Shown here piece after piece: positions 20,923-21,459 of a stretch of 21,459 nucleotides of DNA. Each line of letters opens with the position of its first letter. The first letter of the stretch is position 1. The DNA is from Acidobacteriota bacterium (GTDB lineage Bacteria > Acidobacteriota > Vicinamibacteria > Vicinamibacterales > Vicinamibacteraceae): contig JAEYZV010000417.1 of the NCBI GenBank assembly GCA_023427865.1, positions 1-21,459 on the forward strand, given 5' to 3'. Both the position numbers and the translations under genes were made by a program. The notes beneath the pieces were generated by a model. The model did not search any database. It was not told the origin of the DNA and worked only from the letters and a program-made list of their open reading frames with translations.

Positions 20923-21459
20923 AGCCCGGACACCTGCACTTCTTCATCGATCACAACCGGTGTATCGGCTGCCAGGCGTGCGTCCACGCCTGCACCGAAT
21001 GCGACACGCACCGCGGCGAGTCGATGATTCATCTCGAGTACGTCGATCGCGGCGACAGCGTGCAGACCGTGCCGATCGTGTGCATGCACTGCGTGCAGCC
21101 GACGTGCGCAGAGGTCTGCCCCGCCGATGCGATCAAGCGCACCGGCGACGGCGTGGTGCAGTCGGCGCGCAAGCCGCGCTGCATCGCCTGCGGCAACTGC
21201 GTGCAGGCATGCCCGTTCGGCGTCCCCGAGGTCTACGAGGATCACCAGATCATGATGAAGTGCGACATGTGCTACGACCGATCGAGCGTCGGCAAGAAGC
21301 CCATGTGCGCGACCGTGTGCCCGAGCCAGGCGCTGTACTTCGGCACGCGCGAGCAGATCGAACAGCTGCGGCCCGCGTCGGCGCCGGTGAACCAGTTCCA
21401 GTTCGGCGACCAGACGATCACGACGAAGGTGTTCGTGATGACGCCGCGCGACCTGAAGT
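20919..21459 (+). CDS. DmsB/NrfC-type four-cluster ferredoxin subunit (partial)
   Basis: Begins at GTG 20919 in a GTGA overlap with the molybdoenzyme and is cut by the window edge after about 180 codons. Four cysteine groups of the electron-transfer subunit family are complete: CIGCQACVHAC, CMHCVQPTCAEVC, CIACGNCVQAC, and CDMC ... CATVC. Electrons would pass from membrane cytochrome b through these [4Fe-4S] clusters to the Mo site. The C-terminal part (QLRPASAPVNQFQFGDQ onward) leaves the ferredoxin core, so a further segment, possibly a Rieske or other domain, may follow outside the window. Reported start and operon order are firm; the gene's end is unknown. Confidence 0.88.
   Translation, partial: MKPGHLHFFIDHNRCIGCQACVHACTECDTHRGESMIHLEYVDRGDSVQTVPIVCMHCVQPTCAEVCPADAIKRTGDGVVQSARKPRCIACGNCVQACPFGVPEVYEDHQIMMKCDMCYDRSSVGKKPMCATVCPSQALYFGTREQIEQLRPASAPVNQFQFGDQTITTKVFVMTPRDLK

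Noticed and set aside
1..21459. CRISPR arrays, tRNA/rRNA genes, insertion sequences
   Set aside because: No regularly spaced repeats, tRNA-like cloverleaf, rRNA-like tracts or transposase motifs were seen by eye; a covariance-model search was not possible.

Overview
The window is about 21.5 kb of very GC-rich, densely coding bacterial chromosome. I find no tRNA, rRNA, CRISPR array or transposon. Gene content (EgtB/EgtD ergothioneine pair, ECF sigma factor beside a DUF4142 protein, RsbR-S-T module feeding histidine kinases, NarK-type nitrate transport with a molybdoenzyme), signal peptides and codon bias fit a Gram-negative soil bacterium. My best guess is Acidobacteriota, Vicinamibacteria-like; this is inference and not proven by any single marker.

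Left part (1-6162): a flavodoxin-fold NAD(P)H/FMN-reductase-like protein, then a translationally coupled egtB-egtD pair for ergothioneine (+ strand). Converging on egtD, only 9 nt away, is an exported class-C beta-lactamase-like serine hydrolase, followed on the same minus strand by an ADP-ribosylglycohydrolase.

Middle part (6306-10510): a two-gene small-protein unit (HTH-like protein plus an 81-aa unknown), then an ECF sigma factor, an exported DUF4142 protein, a probable lipoprotein cupredoxin and a degenerate thioredoxin-fold protein. The sigma gene and the DUF4142 gene carry matching upstream elements (TGTCACCTT, 10 nt, CGCACTC-N-AAT) at identical spacing, which suggests that the sigma factor drives its own gene and the DUF4142-cupredoxin genes. 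Each element overlaps an inverted repeat; one is a perfect 26-bp palindrome. A STAS/SpoIIAA-like protein, a BamE-like protein and a 67-aa 'FPASDPP' protein follow.

Minus-strand operon (16114 to 10574): rsbR, rsbS, rsbT, a fused anti-sigma-kinase-like ATPase plus SpoIIE/PP2C phosphatase, a soluble histidine kinase with an N-terminal coiled coil, and a REC-PAS-HisKA-HATPase-REC hybrid kinase, mostly joined by 4-nt overlaps. This looks like a stressosome that sends its output through phosphorelay instead of through a sigma factor.

Right part (16375 to the window end, + strand): a tightly packed operon of (i) a NarK-family transporter fused to a NarI/DsrM-like di-haem cytochrome b domain and a C-terminal four-cysteine (zinc-ribbon-like) tail, (ii) a cytoplasmic [4Fe-4S] molybdopterin oxidoreductase with a cysteine Mo ligand, and (iii) a DmsB/NrfC-type four-cluster ferredoxin cut by the window edge. 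Together they look like a quinol-linked, probably nitrate-reducing complex whose substrate importer is built into the membrane subunit.

The two systems most worth following are the stressosome-to-histidine-kinase operon and the transporter/cytochrome-b fusion reductase. No stretch longer than 300 nt lacks a gene; the longest gaps are 9572-9849 and 16115-16374, both described below.
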